IMG/VR virus record: IMGVR_UViG_3300002835_001422 | Location: 1 to 20,036 of that record | Origin: a virus | Direction: 5' to 3' (one strand) | DNA length: 20,036 bases | Shown: positions 1-6,893 of the stretch, piece by piece | Numbering within the stretch: position 1 is the stretch's first letter | Layout: each line of letters opens with the position of its first letter | Notes under the pieces: model-generated | What the model saw: only the letters and a program-made list of their open reading frames with translations | What the model was told of the DNA's origin: nothing | Databases searched by the model: none | Position numbers and translations under genes: made by a program

Positions 1-77
1 ATGATTGTGGTTGTAAAGCAAGAAAAGACAAGTTAGACTTGTTTTGGGACAAAATATTAAGTAAATTAAAAAAATAA
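1..77 (+). CDS. 3' end of an unidentified gene (partial, 24 C-terminal residues visible)
   Basis: In the third forward frame an open frame enters from the left edge (first full codon at 3) and ends at TAA 75-77. It encodes a tail beginning DCGCKARKDK followed by a lysine/leucine-rich helix. The stop overlaps the next start by one base (TAATG), the coupling arrangement also seen at 18562. The Cys-x-Cys followed by a basic helix resembles the C-termini of small proteins I associate with Bacteroidota phages, but this is only an impression and no function can be assigned. The alternative frame starting ATG at base 1 is closed by TAG at 34-36 and is not favoured. Confidence 0.5.
   Translation, partial: DCGCKARKDKLDLFWDKILSKLKK
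39..69 (+). promoter_or_regulatory. Weak candidate promoter, TTG-N20-TAAATTAA, before the dUTPase-like gene
   Basis: TTG at 39-41 lies exactly 20 nt before TAAATTAA at 62-69, which ends 7 nt before the ATG at 77. Spacing and -7 box match the better candidates at 600, 4195, 6405 and 19733. However, the TTG lacks the extra G, and the element lies inside the coding tail of the preceding gene, so chance is a real possibility. Confidence 0.25.
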
Positions 78-574
78 TGTTATTAAATTCAAATCAAATT
101 TCAAATTATGTTATCGAATCTGAGTTTTCAAAACGAGCTCAAATCGGTATTGACTTATCTGTTCAAAAAATTGAATGGATTACAGCTGGTTCAGTAGTCT
201 ATAAAGACAAAACACATATTGATCCTGCTTTTTATCATAAACAACCATTGATTAAAATTGATGGTAGGGATTGTTGGAGGCTATCAAAAGGTGTTTACTC
301 AGTAACATTTAATGAAGGTATTAAAGTGCCTGATGATTGTGCTGCTAAGATTACTCACCGTTCATCTTTATACCGTACAGGAACAGAAATTGAATCACCT
401 TGGTGGGATCCAGGTTTCCATTGCGAGGTTATGAACACTACAATGATTGTTAATAATTCAATCATTATTGAAAAAGATGCTAGAATTGCTCAAATTGCCT
501 TTTGGAGAGTAGAAGAAGTAGGTGAACAGTATGATGGTCAATGGCAAGGATTAAATACTGCTTATAAAAAATAA
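77..574 (+). CDS. dUTPase / dCTP deaminase-family nucleotidohydrolase
   Basis: This 165-residue protein belongs to the trimeric dUTPase/dCTP-deaminase fold. Visible motifs in order are GIDLSV near residues 24-29, HRSSLYRTG with R95-S96-S97, WWDPGF with D111 (the nucleotide-contact position of the family), the AxIAQIAFWRVE strand near 138-147, and YDGQWQG at 152-158, which corresponds to the nucleotide-closing C-terminal motif. Family members either hydrolyse dUTP to dUMP or deaminate dCTP, keeping uracil out of phage DNA and supplying dTTP precursors. I do not see the glutamate that acts as general base in E. coli Dcd in the expected place after DPGF, so dUTP hydrolysis seems more likely than deamination; this is an alignment by eye. 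The start overlaps the upstream stop as TAATG, and a hairpin terminator follows. Confidence 0.85.
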   Translation: MLLNSNQISNYVIESEFSKRAQIGIDLSVQKIEWITAGSVVYKDKTHIDPAFYHKQPLIKIDGRDCWRLSKGVYSVTFNEGIKVPDDCAAKITHRSSLYRTGTEIESPWWDPGFHCEVMNTTMIVNNSIIIEKDARIAQIAFWRVEEVGEQYDGQWQGLNTAYKK

Positions 575-595
575 TTAAAACACTTTTGAAAAGAT

Positions 596-620
596 AGGCT
601 TGGGCAACCAAGCCTTTCTT
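596..620 (+). terminator. Hairpin terminator with GCAA tetraloop
   Basis: AGGCTTGG (596-603), GCAA loop (604-607) and CCAAGCCT (608-615) form a perfect 8-bp stem with a stable GNRA loop, followed by TTCTT. It sits in the 60-nt gap between the dUTPase-like gene and the polymerase gene, as expected of an intrinsic terminator. The U-tract is imperfect. The stem also contains the TTGG proposed as the -33 element of the next promoter. Confidence 0.65.
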
Positions 621-630
621 GTTATATTAA
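600..630 (+). promoter_or_regulatory. Candidate Bacteroidota-type promoter of the DNA polymerase gene
   Basis: CTTGG (TTG at 600-602), 20 nt, then TATATTAA at 623-630. The ATG at 635 begins only four bases after the box. The 11-mer GTTATATTAAT followed by two variable bases and TATG (621-637) recurs at 4217-4233 with identical spacing to the start codon. The layout resembles the Bacteroidota -33 TTTG / -7 TAnnTTTG consensus. If it is a promoter, transcription would begin at or next to the start codon. Confidence 0.5.
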
Positions 631-634
631 TAGT

Positions 635-3229
635 ATGTATCAAGCTCTATATTTCGATAAAGACGAAAAACAATATTATTTGCGAGATGATAGATGGGAT
701 GGATTTAAAACAGTTAAATACTGGCCTACCTTATATCAAGCAGACCCTGATGGTGAATTTGAAACATTGGAAGGTACTAAAGTAACACCAGTCAAAAAGA
801 TGGATGATTGGAAAGATCCTAAGTACTATGAAAAAGATGTTGATAAATTAACTCGTTTTTTAGTAGACCACTATTATGAAACAGATGACACTCCTAAATC
901 TCATAACATTATTTATTTAGATATTGAGTGTGTTGTTGCTGGAGCATTAACTGAAGAAAATATTAAAGATCCTAAAGGTGAAATAACAGCTGTTGCTTTA
1001 TATGATCATAATTCTAAAAAATACTATTGTATGATTTTAGATAAAGATAAAACACTTAAGGATGTTAAAGAAGAAAATAAAGAAGTTATACCTTACTCTA
1101 CTGAAAAAGAATTACTACATGGATTTTTAGATAAATGGTATGAACTTGATCCTACTATTATTACAGGTTGGAATAGTGGTTTCTTTGATATTCCTTATTT
1201 ATATTATCGTATCAAGAAAGTATTAGGTGAAACAATAGCTGCTACTTTATCTCCTATCAATAAAATTAAATTCACCCCTCAATTTGCAGACCAACCAGTT
1301 AATTTAGGAGGTATTAATCATCTTGATTATATGCTTTTATTTAAAAAGTATATTATGAAACAAGAACCATCTTATCGTTTAGGAGACATAGGTAAAAAAT
1401 ATGCTAAGTTAGAAAAAATAGAATATCAAGGTTCACTTGATAAACTATTTAAAGAAGATCCTCACACATTTATTGATTATAACTTACGAGATGTAGAGAT
1501 TATTGTTGAACTTGAAAACAGAATGAAGTTTATTGAGTTAACAGTTACAATTGGTCATTTATGTCATACTGAGTATGAGGCTATTTATTATTCAACTATG
1601 TTGAATGAGGGAGCTATTTTGACTTACTTAAAACGTAAAGGAATTATCTCACCTAATAAACCAACTACTTACAATCCAGCTTTAAGAACATTAGAAGAAG
1701 AATATGCTGGTGGTTATTTAAAAGATCCTACACCTGGTTTATATGAGTGGGTTATTGACTTGGACTTTACCTCACTATATCCTTCTATTATCCGCTCTCT
1801 TAATATGGGTATTGAAACACTAGTAGGTAGGATTGTAAATAAAGACAAATACGATAATCAATGGTCACTCCAGGAACTTAAATCTATGAGTCCTGATAAA
1901 ATTATCTATATTGAAAAAGTTAAAAAGAATAGAACTTTAGTTCGTTCTGAAATAACAGTGAGTGAAATTATTGATGTTATTGAAAAAAATAATTTAATTG
2001 TATCTGCTCCTGGTGTGTTGTTTAGAAAAGATAAATCAAGTGTGGTTTGTGAAATCTTAGCTGACTGGTTTGCTAAACGACAAGAATATAAGAAGTTAAT
2101 GAAAAAAGCATATAAGGTAGATAATGATCCGGTTATGGGTGCTTTTTATGACCGACGTCAACATGCTTATAAAATTAAATTAAATGATGTTTATGGTGTG
2201 TTTGCTCAAAATGGTTGGAGATACACAGATGGAAATAAATTTATTAGTAAAGCTATTACTTTATCAGGCCAAAGACTATTACAAGAAAGTATTAGGAACA
2301 TGAATGAATACTTAAATAAAGAATTAGGTAATGAAATTCATAAAGATTATATTGTTACTAGTGATACAGACTCATTGTTTATTCAATGTAAGGACTTATT
2401 AATAGCTAGACATCCTGATATTGATTTTAATAATAGGGAAGATGTTATCAATAAAATATTAGTTATAGCTAGTGAGTTACAAAAAATGGCTAATGAATTT
2501 ATTGGTAACTTTGCTAAAACAGCTTTTAACTTAGGAAAGGACGCTACTCATTACTTTGAACTAAAGCAAGAAGTTGTACTTGATAGAGGTTATTTTGCAG
2601 GTAAGAGGAGATACGCCCAACATATTGTTAATAAAGAAGGTGTACCGGTAGATGAATTGGATGTTAAAGGATTAGATTTGATGAAATCTAATTTTCCACC
2701 CCTATTTAGAAAGTTTGGGGAAAACATTATTAATGAAATTATGTTTGGTAAACCTAAAACTGATATTGATAAACAAATCTTAGATTTTAGAACTGAATTA
2801 AGAACTATTGATTGGAGAAAAATTCTTAAACCTACTGGCTTAAAGAAAATGAGTGAATATTTAGCAGCACCACCTCGTGCTGGTGAGGTATTTTCTAAAT
2901 TAGGTTCAAAGTGTCCTATTAATACTAAAGCTGCTATTTACTATAATGATATTCTAAGATTTAAAAATCTAGATAAAAAATATCCTACATTTCAAATAGG
3001 TGATAAAATGTTTATTGCTTACTTAAAAGATAATCCCTATAGAATTGATGTGGTCGGATTTAATGGATATAATGACCCTCCAGAACTAATGGAGTTTATA
3101 GAAAAATATATTGACCGAGATGGCTTATTCGATTCAGTTTTGAAGAACAAATTAGAGTCATTATATTCAGATTTAGGATGGGGTGCTGTAGTGCTTAACC
3201 GTAACATTAATAAATTCTTTAAATTTTAA
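635..3229 (+). CDS. 43: Family B DNA polymerase, T4 gp43-like
   Basis: The replicative DNA polymerase of the phage, 864 residues, slightly shorter than T4 gp43 (about 900). Both proofreading and polymerase sites are intact. Exo I is LDIEC with D96 and E98; Exo II is N180-x4-D185 (NSGFFDIP); Exo III is Y282-x3-D286. Polymerase motif A is D377-FTSLYPS, motif B is K513-x3-N517 followed by DVYG (the usual NS is ND here), and motif C is SDTDS with D577 and D579 (the usual YGDTDS glycine is serine). The C-terminus ends in a basic/aromatic tail, a plausible clamp-binding peptide. It is followed 20 nt later by the sliding-clamp gene. The start at 635 is chosen because it follows a terminator and candidate promoter and gives the N-terminal strand expected for the family. 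Confidence 0.96.
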   Translation: MYQALYFDKDEKQYYLRDDRWDGFKTVKYWPTLYQADPDGEFETLEGTKVTPVKKMDDWKDPKYYEKDVDKLTRFLVDHYYETDDTPKSHNIIYLDIECVVAGALTEENIKDPKGEITAVALYDHNSKKYYCMILDKDKTLKDVKEENKEVIPYSTEKELLHGFLDKWYELDPTIITGWNSGFFDIPYLYYRIKKVLGETIAATLSPINKIKFTPQFADQPVNLGGINHLDYMLLFKKYIMKQEPSYRLGDIGKKYAKLEKIEYQGSLDKLFKEDPHTFIDYNLRDVEIIVELENRMKFIELTVTIGHLCHTEYEAIYYSTMLNEGAILTYLKRKGIISPNKPTTYNPALRTLEEEYAGGYLKDPTPGLYEWVIDLDFTSLYPSIIRSLNMGIETLVGRIVNKDKYDNQWSLQELKSMSPDKIIYIEKVKKNRTLVRSEITVSEIIDVIEKNNLIVSAPGVLFRKDKSSVVCEILADWFAKRQEYKKLMKKAYKVDNDPVMGAFYDRRQHAYKIKLNDVYGVFAQNGWRYTDGNKFISKAITLSGQRLLQESIRNMNEYLNKELGNEIHKDYIVTSDTDSLFIQCKDLLIARHPDIDFNNREDVINKILVIASELQKMANEFIGNFAKTAFNLGKDATHYFELKQEVVLDRGYFAGKRRYAQHIVNKEGVPVDELDVKGLDLMKSNFPPLFRKFGENIINEIMFGKPKTDIDKQILDFRTELRTIDWRKILKPTGLKKMSEYLAAPPRAGEVFSKLGSKCPINTKAAIYYNDILRFKNLDKKYPTFQIGDKMFIAYLKDNPYRIDVVGFNGYNDPPELMEFIEKYIDRDGLFDSVLKNKLESLYSDLGWGAVVLNRNINKFFKF

Positions 3230-3249
3230 ATATATATAATAAATAAGTT

Positions 3250-3990
3250 ATGATTAATAAATTAGATTTAGTTTCAATTATTTCCAAGTATTACTTGAAT
3301 GGAATGAATGAAAAAGTTAAGTGGGACATTCAAGATAGTAAATTAATTATTAAATTTAATTCCCCTGACAATTCAATGATCGGAACAGTAACATGTGATG
3401 ATTTTGAATTAGAAGATGCAACAATTTCAATCAGTAATACATCTCAATTACTTAAATTATTGTCTATTACAAATGGTTATTTAGATTTAAGTTATATAAG
3501 ACAACATAAGTTAATTACTAAACTTATTGTAGCTGATAATCAATTTACTCTTAATTATGCTTTAGCTGATAATATGATTATTCCTAAGGCTGGAGAGTAT
3601 GTTGGTGATGGTGTATACAATATTGAAGCCACATTAGATAATGAAAGTATAAACGCTATAATCAAAGCAAAATCAGCACTCGCAGATACTGATACAGTTG
3701 TATTTAAGCCGTTTATAAACGCTGATGGTGATTTACAATTAGAAATGATGTTTGGAGGTAACATTGAATACTCAAATAAGGTATCTTTTTACTTACCAGA
3801 TATCACTACTGATAATTTACCTAATGAATTTAAAGCTCATTATAATTCTAATTTAATTAAAGAAATCATGTACTGTAATAAAGATGTTGCTAATTGTACT
3901 ATGGAAATTAATTTAGATGGAATTATGAGACTTGCATTTGACAATGGAAGTATCAAAAGTGAGTATTATGTAATTGCTAAAGAACTATAA
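3250..3990 (+). CDS. 45: DNA polymerase sliding clamp, T4 gp45-like
   Basis: A 246-residue protein close in size to T4 gp45 (228). T4-type clamps are trimeric rings that tether gp43 and also act as mobile activators of late transcription. Recognition rests on overall pattern rather than catalytic residues. There are alternating short strands and helices, the LKLLSI helix near residue 67, and the C-terminal region with SNLIKEIMYCNKDVANC, then GIMRLAF and SEYYVIAKEL, a layout typical of gp45-family C-termini. It directly follows the polymerase, and the clamp-loader genes lie downstream in the same region. The 20-nt AT-only-like gap before it (TATATATAATAAATAA) has no TTG at the spacing used by the other promoters, so it is probably co-transcribed with the polymerase. 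Confidence 0.85.
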   Translation: MINKLDLVSIISKYYLNGMNEKVKWDIQDSKLIIKFNSPDNSMIGTVTCDDFELEDATISISNTSQLLKLLSITNGYLDLSYIRQHKLITKLIVADNQFTLNYALADNMIIPKAGEYVGDGVYNIEATLDNESINAIIKAKSALADTDTVVFKPFINADGDLQLEMMFGGNIEYSNKVSFYLPDITTDNLPNEFKAHYNSNLIKEIMYCNKDVANCTMEINLDGIMRLAFDNGSIKSEYYVIAKEL

Positions 3991-3991
3991 T

Positions 3992-4207
3992 ATGGGTATA
4001 CCATTAATTACTATCAAAGATGACTTGTATCACATCATTAGAGTAATTCCTGAACACACAGGAATTGATACAAATTTATTTAAAGGTTATACAAATACAA
4101 CTAATGTATTTAGAAAAGATGGAATGTTTTGGTTTGTTCGTTTAATAGAAGAGGCTGAAGTGATTGAAGATGAACAACCACTTATTGAAGAAAGTTTGGA
4201 ACAATAA
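3992..4207 (+). CDS. Small hypothetical protein with acidic C-terminus
   Basis: A 71-residue protein beginning MGIPLITIKDD. I chose the ATG at 3992 because it sits one base after the clamp stop in the TAA-T-ATG arrangement that recurs at four other junctions. An upstream in-frame ATG at 3974 would overlap the clamp needlessly. The first half alternates hydrophobic and polar residues as in a small beta structure (ending GMFWFVRLIEE), and the last 20 residues are rich in glutamate. I do not recognise a family. Position at the end of the polymerase-clamp unit suggests an accessory role in replication or its regulation, but nothing in the sequence demonstrates this. Confidence 0.7.
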   Translation: MGIPLITIKDDLYHIIRVIPEHTGIDTNLFKGYTNTTNVFRKDGMFWFVRLIEEAEVIEDEQPLIEESLEQ

Positions 4208-4226
4208 AAAAAGAATGTTATATTAA
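4195..4226 (+). promoter_or_regulatory. Candidate promoter of the chaperonin unit, TTTGG-N19-TATATTAA
   Basis: TTTGG begins at 4195 inside the end of the preceding gene. Twenty nt after TTTG comes TATATTAA at 4219-4226, and the ATG at 4231 follows four bases later. The box and its distance to the start are the same as at the polymerase gene. It would give the small gene at 4231, groES and groEL their own transcription unit. Confidence 0.5.
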
Positions 4227-4230
4227 TGTT

Positions 4231-4524
4231 ATGAGTACTGAAAAAGAATATACCCGTTTTATTAATGATCCTGTTATGGAACCTTATTTCATTTCTATGG
4301 ATGACAACTGTATGACTGTTAATATTAAAGTCACACCAGACACTAGATATAGTGATTCAGGTAAAGACTATAATAAAATTGTAGGTCATTATAGTAATTT
4401 AGGAAGCGCTTTAAGATCAATCGCTAAGGATAAAGTAAATAGTAAATCATATGACTCATTACAAGAGTATATTGATGAATATAGTGATGTAATTAATTCA
4501 TTTACACAAAAGTTTAATTTTTAA
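4231..4524 (+). CDS. Hypothetical small phage protein upstream of groES
   Basis: A 97-residue protein without a family I can name firmly. The N-terminal half has short strands (YFISMDDNCMTVNIKV) and a glycine-containing turn. The C-terminal half is helical, including a segment like LGSALRSIAKDKV followed by an acidic helix. This layout resembles small phage proteins of the DUF5405 kind, but that is a memory-based impression. Its start follows a strong candidate promoter. Its stop is joined to groES by the TAA-T-ATG junction, so it is the first gene of a three-gene chaperonin unit and may be co-expressed with GroES and GroEL. Confidence 0.75.
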   Translation: MSTEKEYTRFINDPVMEPYFISMDDNCMTVNIKVTPDTRYSDSGKDYNKIVGHYSNLGSALRSIAKDKVNSKSYDSLQEYIDEYSDVINSFTQKFNF

Positions 4525-4525
4525 T

Positions 4526-4816
4526 ATGTTAGAAGCAATTTATAATTCAGTTATCGTTAAGCCTGTTGAGTCTGAAGAGACATCATATGGAGGCATTATT
4601 GTCCCTGACTTGGGGAATGAAAAAAACAAACTAGGAGAAGTAGTAGCAGTTGGAAAAGGTTACTATTCAGCTACAGGAACTTTTATTCCTACTATGCTGA
4701 GTGTAGGAGATACAGTTGTATTGCCTACAATGGGTTTTAGTAAAATGGAATATGAAGGTCAAGAATATTGGCTGGGTCCTGAAAATCAAGTTTTAGCTAA
4801 AGTAAATAAAGATTAA
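4526..4816 (+). CDS. groES: Phage-encoded GroES co-chaperonin
   Basis: A 96-residue protein of exactly the usual GroES length (about 97). The N-terminal IYNSVIVKPVE strand is followed by the mobile-loop region at roughly residues 16-34 with GGIIV at 22-26, the segment that docks on GroEL. Then come LGEVVAVGKG at 36-45, the VGDTVVLP strand, and a C-terminal ENQVLAKV strand typical of the family. The protein forms the heptameric lid of the folding chamber. Unlike T4 gp31, which is highly diverged and works with host GroEL, this copy is an orthodox GroES by sequence. It is located immediately before groEL (TAA-T-ATG junction), so lid and barrel are probably made in step and are cognate. Confidence 0.95.
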   Translation: MLEAIYNSVIVKPVESEETSYGGIIVPDLGNEKNKLGEVVAVGKGYYSATGTFIPTMLSVGDTVVLPTMGFSKMEYEGQEYWLGPENQVLAKVNKD

Positions 4817-4817
4817 T

Positions 4818-6431
4818 ATGAGCAAAGTTATAGAATTCGGTCCCGAAGCAAGGGAAAAAATGATTAGTGGTATTGATAAACTAGCTGATGCTGTTACAGC
4901 CACTTTAGGTCCTAATGGACGTAACGTAGTTATTGCTAATGGAGGTATTCCTCAAAGCACTAAAGATGGTGTCACAGTAGCTAAATCAATCACATTAGAA
5001 GATCCAATTGAAGAATTGGGAGTACAATTAGTTAAACAAGCAGCTATTAAAACTGCTGATAATGCTGGTGATGGTACTACAACATCTACTTTGTTGGCTC
5101 GTGAAATGGCTAAACAAGGTCTTAAATATCTTAACCATGGTGAAAATGCTGTTGAGATTAAACGTAGTATTGATAAAGCAGTAAAAGAAGTAATTGAACA
5201 TCTCCGTCATGAAATTAAAGAAGATATTTCAAATGAGGAACAACTTAAACAAATCGCTACAATTTCAGCAAACAACGATCCAGAAGTAGGTGAATTAATT
5301 GCTACAGCGATGCAAAAAGTAGGTCGTGAAGGTGTTGTATTCATTGAAGAATCTAAAAACGGTGAAACATATCTTGAAACAGTAGAAGGTATGCAGTTTG
5401 ATAGAGGTTACAAATCACCTTACTTTGTAACTGATAACAATTCAATGACTACTACTTTACAAGATGCTTTGATTTTGATCGCAGACAAGAAATTTACTCA
5501 AGTAAAAGAGTTGTTGCCTATTTTAGAAGCTGTATCTAACCAAAATAAACCTTTAGTTATTATTGCTGAAGATGTAGATGGTGAAGCGCTTGCTACTTTG
5601 ATTGTAAACAAAGCAAGAGGTATTTTGAAAGTTGTAGCTGTTAAGGCTCCTGATTTTGGAGACCGTCGTAAACTAATTCTTGAAGACATTGCTATCTTGA
5701 CTGGTGGACAAGTATTCAGTACTGAAAAAGGTATGAAGTTGGATAAGTTTAGTTGGGATTGGTTTGGTCAAGCTCGTGTTGTGACTGTAGGTAAAGATGA
5801 AACTACTATTGTAGATGGTAAAGGTGAGTCAGACAAAATCACAGACCGTATTGAAGAACTTCACAATCAAATTGAAAAAGCAATTTCACCATATGAAAAA
5901 GAAAAGTTGCAAGAACGTTTGGCTAAGTTTATTGGTGGTGTAGCAGTTGTTCACGTTGGTGGGTTTACTGAAGCGGAAATGAAAGAAAAGAAAGATCGAG
6001 TAGATGATGCTCTTCAAGCAACTAAAGCTGCTTTAGAAGAAGGTATTGTACCTGGTGGTGGAATGGCTTTGTTACATGCTCGAAATGGTATTAGTGATCT
6101 TAATAGTATTGGTGGTAGAATTGTTTATAATGTTTGTGCTGAACCATTTAAGAAAATTTTATCTAATGCTGGTTATGAATTAGAAGACATTTACAACGCA
6201 TTATCAGGAGCAACAGGAGGTGATTATTGGTACGGATTCAATTTGTTTGATGAAGATTTTCATGACATGAGAGAAATTGGAGTAATTGATCCAGCTAAAG
6301 TAACTCGTACAGCACTTGAAAATGCAGCTTCAGTAGCTGGTACTATCTTATTAACAGAAGCTGTTATTGTTGACAAACCAGAAGAAAAGAAAGGTGATGA
6401 AGGGTTTGGCAACATGATGGGAATGATGTAA
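4818..6431 (+). CDS. groEL: Phage-encoded GroEL chaperonin
   Basis: A full-length 537-residue class I chaperonin that folds proteins in an ATP-driven double ring. The three aspartates needed for ATP turnover in E. coli GroEL (D52, D87, D398) are all present. D50 lies in STKDGV, D85 in AGDGTTT, and the third is in the [16 protein letters not shown] segment before the PGGG turn. EGMQFDRGY and the [11 protein letters not shown] segment of the apical domain are also conserved. Differences from bacterial GroELs are visible. The apical region carries two tryptophans (W313 and W315 in FSWDWFG). The equatorial segment near the C-terminus is aromatic ([14 protein letters not shown]). The C-terminal GGM tail is reduced to GNMMGMM. 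It probably folds phage structural or replication proteins together with the adjacent GroES. Confidence 0.97.
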   Translation: MSKVIEFGPEAREKMISGIDKLADAVTATLGPNGRNVVIANGGIPQSTKDGVTVAKSITLEDPIEELGVQLVKQAAIKTADNAGDGTTTSTLLAREMAKQGLKYLNHGENAVEIKRSIDKAVKEVIEHLRHEIKEDISNEEQLKQIATISANNDPEVGELIATAMQKVGREGVVFIEESKNGETYLETVEGMQFDRGYKSPYFVTDNNSMTTTLQDALILIADKKFTQVKELLPILEAVSNQNKPLVIIAEDVDGEALATLIVNKARGILKVVAVKAPDFGDRRKLILEDIAILTGGQVFSTEKGMKLDKFSWDWFGQARVVTVGKDETTIVDGKGESDKITDRIEELHNQIEKAISPYEKEKLQERLAKFIGGVAVVHVGGFTEAEMKEKKDRVDDALQATKAALEEGIVPGGGMALLHARNGISDLNSIGGRIVYNVCAEPFKKILSNAGYELEDIYNALSGATGGDYWYGFNLFDEDFHDMREIGVIDPAKVTRTALENAASVAGTILLTEAVIVDKPEEKKGDEGFGNMMGMM

Positions 6432-6436
6432 ATTAA
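6405..6436 (+). promoter_or_regulatory. Candidate promoter of the clamp-loader unit, TTTGG-N19-TAAATTAA
   Basis: TTTGG starts at 6405 within the groEL tail, and 20 nt after TTTG lies TAAATTAA at 6429-6436, ending five bases before the ATG at 6442. Geometry matches the candidates before the polymerase and chaperonin units. The TTTGG encodes part of the groEL tail (GFG), so coincidence must be allowed for. Confidence 0.4.
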
Positions 6437-6441
6437 CAATT

Positions 6442-6630
6442 ATGCAAGACGCAGTATCATTAATTGGAAAACTTATTACTATTGACGGTCAATTACTTAC
6501 TGTTAAAGCGTTGTATTTTATTCCTGGTACTGATAGGATTTATGTAGGTATGGCCACAGCAGGTCATACTTACATAAACTATCCTATTGAGAGTTTAATT
6601 CCATATTTTCAAGATCAAATTAAGTTATGA
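6442..6630 (+). CDS. Small hypothetical protein
   Basis: A 62-residue protein beginning MQDAVSLIGKLITIDG. The alternation of hydrophobic strands and glycine turns (GKLITIDGQLLTV, RIYVGMATA) suggests a small beta-barrel, but I recognise no family. It is the first gene after groEL, preceded by a candidate promoter. Its stop overlaps the next start as ATGA, tying it to the clamp-loader genes downstream. Confidence 0.7.
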   Translation: MQDAVSLIGKLITIDGQLLTVKALYFIPGTDRIYVGMATAGHTYINYPIESLIPYFQDQIKL

Positions 6631-6893
6631 GCAAAACAGAAATACAAGAAAAATTAATTGAATTTGCTCAACGTGTCCCTCCTGGTGATCGTTGGCAAGT
6701 AATGCATGTTAATACTGTTCAAAATGGTTTAACAGAAGCATTAGAAGCTTATTATCAAGCCGTAGTTACAAAACCTCAAGCATTTCGTTTAGATTTGGCT
6801 CAAGGAAAACTTTATGGTATTTTCAACAATGAAGTAGAAGTTAAAGAACCAGAACCAAAGAAATATTCAATATACGGAGACTATGAGTTCTAA
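6627..6893 (+). CDS. Small hypothetical protein upstream of the clamp loader
   Basis: An 88-residue protein with a helical N-terminal half (EIQEKLIEFAQRV, then a long helix around NGLTEALEAYYQAVV) and a short strand region followed by a proline/glutamate/lysine-rich linker ending IYGDYEF. No family recognised. It starts in an ATGA overlap and its last 11 bases overlap the start of the gp44-like gene, implying coupled translation. In T4, gene 62 is the neighbour of gene 44, but this protein is much shorter and does not resemble gp62; a better gp62 candidate lies at 8231. Confidence 0.7.
   Translation: MSKTEIQEKLIEFAQRVPPGDRWQVMHVNTVQNGLTEALEAYYQAVVTKPQAFRLDLAQGKLYGIFNNEVEVKEPEPKKYSIYGDYEF

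Noticed and set aside
1-36. Short reading frame starting at ATG 1 and ending at TAG 34-36
   Set aside because: The third frame runs open from the window edge to a TAATG junction with the next gene and fits the gene packing better.
600-785. A 61-codon reading frame opening just after the terminator stem
   Set aside because: It overlaps the start of the DNA polymerase gene in another frame and has no recognisable content.
3230-3249. AT-only run before the clamp gene as another copy of the promoter element
   Set aside because: It has TATA-like boxes but no TTG at the 20-nt spacing, so it does not match the other copies.
3555-5689. Minus-strand open frames within the clamp gene and groEL
   Set aside because: All convincing genes are on the + strand; these are antisense to strongly conserved coding sequence and show no start context.
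4818-6431. Suspected loss of a catalytic aspartate in GroEL at VVIAN (E. coli VVLDK)
   Set aside because: That position is D41 in E. coli, not one of the ATPase residues; D52, D87 and D398 equivalents are all present.
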